Source: Caldilinea sp. CFX5 (GTDB lineage Bacteria; Chloroflexota; Anaerolineae; Caldilineales; Caldilineaceae). Taken from it: a stretch of DNA of 64,000 nt. The stretch is from contig QWII01000004.1 of NCBI GenBank assembly GCA_021405325.1, positions 1 through 64,000 of the forward strand, given 5' to 3'. The notes beneath the pieces are model-generated. The model was not told where the DNA came from. It searched no databases and was given only the letters and a program-made list of their open reading frames with translations. This document shows, piece after piece, positions 60,582 to 64,000 of the stretch. Position 1 is the first letter of the stretch. Each line of letters opens with the position of its first letter. Position numbers and translations under genes: made by a program.

Positions 60582-62921
60582 GAAATCGCGGGCAGTGGCG
60601 CCGGAATTGACGGCAATGTTGATTACGCGGACGCGGAAGTTGCTGTTTGAAAGATGGGTTGCTGTCCAGGGGCGGCCCCAGGTGTCGGTGGCGCCGCCCA
60701 GGAGGTAGGTGGCTTCCGTGGTCTTCAGGGTTGGCGTCTGCCGGGCCGTGGTCCAGGTGGCGCCGCCATCCCATGAGAGTTGTATACACATCCGGGGGGC
60801 GTTGGCGCCGACAGCATCGACAAAGGCGTCGAGGCGGACTTCAAGCCCCGTGATCGTCACCCCATCTGGCAAGGGAATGTTATAGTTGTAATAGTGATGC
60901 TTATCCTTGCTGCTGGCGGTGCAGGATGAGTTGTTGCTTGTACCGCTATTGACATCCTGGGCAACACCGCCGCTGTCGGCCTGGGCGTTGGCCGCATTGG
61001 TCTGAAAGCCGTTGTTATCGCCCGCACTCCTGGTCTGAGCGACGTTAGCGCTTGAACTAAGCAATCCGGTGTCGCCGGGAACCCGGGGGCTAGTCGGCGT
61101 CGGTGTTGGTGTATGGGTCGGTGTATGGGTGGGTGTTGGCGTCTGGGTTGGCGTGGGTGTCGGCCCATCAGCATTCACCCACAGGAACGTCGCCGCGAGG
61201 ACGCCCCAATTGCCCGCGGCATCCTGCCCCTCCACAAACAACGTATGGCGGCCAACCGCCAGCCCGCTGGTGTCAATGGCAGCAATCACATTCTCGCCGG
61301 CTGCATCGAAGGCGCCATCAGTGGCGTTCATCGGCACGGGAACGCCGCCGGCCCATGAAGGCGCGTCAAGGGTGTATTGGGCTGCCATAATATTCTGCAC
61401 CGGCTCTGCTCCCCAACCGTTGCTGTTATAGCGGGTATCATCCAGGGTTGCGGTGAGTGTGGTAAGTTGCCCCTGGTTGGCAGTGGCCGGGCTGACCGTG
61501 ACGTTGAGCGCTTCGGGGCCGGCCGGGTTTTGATAGGGGCGACGCGCCGCCTTGGCCGCATAGTAGAGCGCCGGCATATTCCTGGGGATGATGTCTGCTG
61601 TAAAGAGCGTACACGCCTGGAAGAAGTCTGTCCCTAGTTCAAAGGTGTAGCTGGCTGTGCCAAATTCGCCATAGATGAAATCATCGGTTGTGCCGGAGGT
61701 GCCATAGAGACAGACCGGGCCGTTACAGACTTGATAGCCATTGTAATAGCCGAATTTGCGGCCAAGGGTGCGCAGGTGCGTGCCGTTGGGCGCCGCTGTT
61801 GTTGTCCAGCCCCAGGGGTAAAGCACCAGTTCGCCGTAGCTGTGGAGGGTGATGAACAGATCCTGGGCGTCGGCGGGGGCGGCGTCGCTGTTGTTGGGGC
61901 CACGTTGGTCAGTTAGGATTGCCGTCGCGTAATTCTGGATCGCCTGGGTCTCCGGCTCCGAGGCTGCGCTGGGACCGCGATAGGTCTCGCTACAGGCGAA
62001 GCCGCTGCTGCCGCCACTATTCCACTGGAAGCTGCTGTTGCGATTCAGGTCTGTCCCCCATGAATTTGCCGTGGTGCAGCCATCGTCGTTGTCGGTGTTC
62101 TTGCGCCATAACAGACCCGTTTCGGCCTTCTTGCGGCCATCAGGATTGACCTGCGGCACAATGTGAAGCTCAACGTAGTCAAGCAACCAGGTGACATCAG
62201 CATCAACATTGTATTTAGCGATCAGATCCTCGGCAAAGCGGGTGGCTAATTCAGCGGTGGTGTATTCACGCGCATGAATGGCGGCGATCAAAAAGAATTT
62301 GGGTTTGGGGCCGGGAATGGCGCTGTTGGTCAGCTTTAGCACATAGATGTCATAACCGGCCACGCCGCCCGACATGACTTTTTCCCAACTGTCGCCAATG
62401 TCGGTCCAGGTGGCGATTTGGGGATTAGCCGCCGCCAACGCCGCGAGACGACTGTAGCTCTCTTCAACTGTACGGTAGCAACTATAACCGGGGATCGTGT
62501 TGCGCGCCGCTTCCCCGGCGGCAAACGCTTGTTGCACTTGGGCAACACTGGCGGCCAGTTGCGCCGTGCGCTCATGATCGATCAGCACGGGATAGCCTGC
62601 ATCCACTAGGCGTTGATATTCTGCCGGCGTCACCAAAGCCACCAGGCACGCTTGGCCGCAGCTTGTCTCGAAAACATCCAGCGTTGCCAGCAGGGTTTCC
62701 ACTTCCGCTTGCGAACGATAGGTGATGTGGACAACGCTTGCCGCGCTTAGGGGTTGCTCTGGTGCGGTTGGGCTGACGCTGCTTTGCATGACAGCCGGTA
62801 GATAGACTTCGTGTTCACCGGCGGCAGGATCTTCCGCTTGTCCTTGGGCGCGCAGGAGTGACCAAAGTCCTAACGTCGCCACTACCAAACTAATGAAGAG
62901 TAAGAAACGCAGTTGGGGCAT
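60543..62921 (-). CDS. Secreted M14 zinc carboxypeptidase
   Basis: 792 residues from the ATG at 62921. Signal peptide LLFISLVVATLGLWSLLRAQ. Prodomain-like part with EVYLPAVMQSS. The catalytic domain has zinc ligands HARE (about 215-218), a later zinc-ligand His in ITLHSYGELVLYPWGW, substrate-binding NPDGRKKAETGLLWRKN and the catalytic Glu in YTFELG (about 427). After a Thr/Pro-rich linker (TPTPTQTPTPTHTPTH) the C-terminal domain starts VAQTRSAGDNNG and probably binds a surface or polymer. It may digest extracellular proteins. It overlaps the convergent gene by 39 nt. Confidence 0.93.
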   Translation of the reverse strand: MPQLRFLLFISLVVATLGLWSLLRAQGQAEDPAAGEHEVYLPAVMQSSVSPTAPEQPLSAASVVHITYRSQAEVETLLATLDVFETSCGQACLVALVTPAEYQRLVDAGYPVLIDHERTAQLAASVAQVQQAFAAGEAARNTIPGYSCYRTVEESYSRLAALAAANPQIATWTDIGDSWEKVMSGGVAGYDIYVLKLTNSAIPGPKPKFFLIAAIHAREYTTAELATRFAEDLIAKYNVDADVTWLLDYVELHIVPQVNPDGRKKAETGLLWRKNTDNDDGCTTANSWGTDLNRNSSFQWNSGGSSGFACSETYRGPSAASEPETQAIQNYATAILTDQRGPNNSDAAPADAQDLFITLHSYGELVLYPWGWTTTAAPNGTHLRTLGRKFGYYNGYQVCNGPVCLYGTSGTTDDFIYGEFGTASYTFELGTDFFQACTLFTADIIPRNMPALYYAAKAARRPYQNPAGPEALNVTVSPATANQGQLTTLTATLDDTRYNSNGWGAEPVQNIMAAQYTLDAPSWAGGVPVPMNATDGAFDAAGENVIAAIDTSGLAVGRHTLFVEGQDAAGNWGVLAATFLWVNADGPTPTPTQTPTPTHTPTHTPTPTPTSPRVPGDTGLLSSSANVAQTRSAGDNNGFQTNAANAQADSGGVAQDVNSGTSNNSSCTASSKDKHHYYNYNIPLPDGVTITGLEVRLDAFVDAVGANAPRMCIQLSWDGGATWTTARQTPTLKTTEATYLLGGATDTWGRPWTATHLSNSNFRVRVINIAVNSGATARDFSLDWVAVRIHYR

Positions 62922-63295
62922 AAAATATCTCCACACAGGAATTAGAAAACGCCGGGGCCACGACTGTGAAGCCTGACGCCGCTGATCTTCCCGGTGATGA
63001 GATTAGCATGAGCAAAGCGGCAAACGTAAGTTTCCTTAATTATACACTAGATGATTATGAGGGGCAAGCCTGGCAGGGTTGTGAGGTGTGTTTCACGTTG
63101 GGACGCGTTTTATCGGAACTGGCAGCGTAAGCGCCCAGCCATCTGGGCGCTTACGCTGCCAGTTCCTGGTTAGTGTGACAAATTGAGTAAAAAGTAGGCA
63201 GCTTTTGAACTGGAAATTGAACAAAACACGATTTATAATGGGGCTATCCAAAAACAATTGCTGACAATGCATTGCATACGAGGAGGAGGAAAATC
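62922..63295. other. Intergenic region with hairpin (63115-63166) and dispersed motif
   Basis: Divergent promoter region of 374 bases. It has a perfect 24-bp hairpin starting GGAACTGGCAGCGTAAGCGC with loop CCAT, and the short dispersed motif copy at 63174-63226. No gene seen. Confidence 0.6.
63115..63166. repeat. Perfect 24-bp hairpin upstream of SRPBCC-cupin gene
   Basis: Arms GGAACTGGCAGCGTAAGCGC-CCAG and exact complement, 4-base loop CCAT. Of the same general build as family C hairpins but unrelated in sequence. Confidence 0.85.
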
Positions 63296-64000
63296 ATGGC
63301 CCAGTATAAATTTGTCGATCACTGGTATATCAAAGCGCCGCGCGAGGAAGTTTTCCGCTATATCGCCGATGCGCGCACCTATCCGCAATGGTGGCCGGTC
63401 TACCCGCAGGTGGAAATTTTGCGCGAAGTGGAACCGGGACAGATTGGCGGTAAAGCGCGCCTGGTTGTCCAATCAGCGTTGGGGTACACCTTAACCTTAG
63501 AGGCGGAAACGGTGGCGATTGACCCGCCTAATTCGGTGAAGACCATTGCCAACGGTCAGTTGGCCGGCGTCGGCGAATGGGAATTTATCCAAGAGGGCGA
63601 CACCACCCACGCTATCTTTACCTGGATCGTTGAGTCGCACCACTGGCTGCTCAACCTGCTGGAACCAATTGCCAAGCCGCTCTTTGCCTGGAGCCATGAT
63701 GATGCGTCGCGCAAAGGCCATCTGGGGTTGAAGAAATTGTTGGAGAAACCGGTGCAGGTTGCCGACGATCAACGGGTCTTAGAAAATCCGGTCAGCGGCG
63801 AAAAGGTGATCATCCACACCGCTGCGCACAATTCGGATGGTCGCCACTGGGAGATCGAAGCGTTCATTCCCGCTTACAAAGGCAAAATCCCGGCGGCTCA
63901 CTTTCACCCCCGCGCCACCGAACGCTTTGAAATTCTCGCCGGGCAAGCGCGCTACATGGTAGCAGGGAAAGAGTATGACGCCGGCCCTGGCGCTGTGATC
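63296..64000 (+). CDS. SRPBCC (polyketide cyclase-like) plus cupin protein, cut by window end
   Basis: 235 residues visible without a stop. ATG at 63296 has AGGAGGAGG 7 nt upstream. Residues 1-145 form the START-like SRPBCC fold (FVDHWYIKAPREEVFRYIAD, then GEWEFIQEGDTTHAIF). Residues 155-235 form a cupin with the metal-binding motif AAHFHPRATERFEILAGQAR and a following AGPGAVI. Fusion of these two domains in one chain is less common; the role is unknown but ligand binding or a small oxidative step is likely. Confidence 0.85.
   Translation, partial: MAQYKFVDHWYIKAPREEVFRYIADARTYPQWWPVYPQVEILREVEPGQIGGKARLVVQSALGYTLTLEAETVAIDPPNSVKTIANGQLAGVGEWEFIQEGDTTHAIFTWIVESHHWLLNLLEPIAKPLFAWSHDDASRKGHLGLKKLLEKPVQVADDQRVLENPVSGEKVIIHTAAHNSDGRHWEIEAFIPAYKGKIPAAHFHPRATERFEILAGQARYMVAGKEYDAGPGAVI

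Overview
The window looks like a chromosomal segment of a member of the Chloroflexota, probably Anaerolineae/Caldilineae. The signs are moderately high GC, secreted proteins with T-P-rich linkers and an LPLV-type C-terminus, MacB/HlyD export loci, a B12-dependent ribonucleotide reductase, and many dispersed hairpin repeats. The phylum call is an inference from gene content; there is no rRNA or tRNA in the window to confirm it.

Layout. 0.2-5.3 kb: a corrinoid-type UroD-family protein, then a small minus-strand cluster (two duplicated C2-like proteins, a protein with three fascin-like repeats and a membrane-active-looking insert, and a small protein of unrecognised family) next to an AraC regulator. 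5.5-10.2 kb: a GyrI-like protein, a two-subunit molybdenum hydroxylase, a Gre-type factor and a small membrane protein. 10.6-14.1 kb: an MgtA-type P-ATPase with a structured leader, CsbD-like and YgaP-like proteins. 14.5-18.4 kb: a heterodimeric multidrug-type ABC exporter behind a small leader ORF that overlaps an intrinsic terminator. 18.6-23.9 kb: nrdR under paired NrdR boxes, then nrdJ (class II RNR), which carries both a 253-nt intron and a 450-residue intein. 24.0-31.0 kb: a minus-strand locus with two 50-residue peptide genes, an M50 peptidase with a PqqD-like N-terminus, a TlpA thioredoxin, MacB-type ATPase and permease, and an HlyD adaptor; I read this as an undescribed RiPP locus. 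31.4-34.4 kb: two nucleotidyltransferases and a PIN toxin-antitoxin pair. 34.4-39.1 kb: a second HlyD/FtsX/ATPase exporter. 39.2-42.9 kb: a sugar-acid type catabolic operon. 43.1-50.5 kb: a reductive-dehalogenase-like protein, an AAA/nuclease family protein, a DUF4331 secreted protein, a RelE/HTH toxin-antitoxin pair and small unknowns. 51.2-58.3 kb: one giant secreted DUF11/GEVED-type protein. 59.2-64.0 kb: an unknown protein, a secreted M14 carboxypeptidase and a truncated SRPBCC-cupin protein.

How parts work together. In the peptide locus the order is precursors, hairpin terminator, protease, thioredoxin, exporter. This suggests high precursor expression followed by leader removal, thiol handling and export. 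In nrdJ the product needs RNA splicing, which rebuilds the codon of the radical cysteine, and then protein splicing. Several proteins (NrdJ, the RdhA-like protein, possibly the UroD-family protein) point to corrinoid use. At least four families of long hairpin repeats are scattered between genes.
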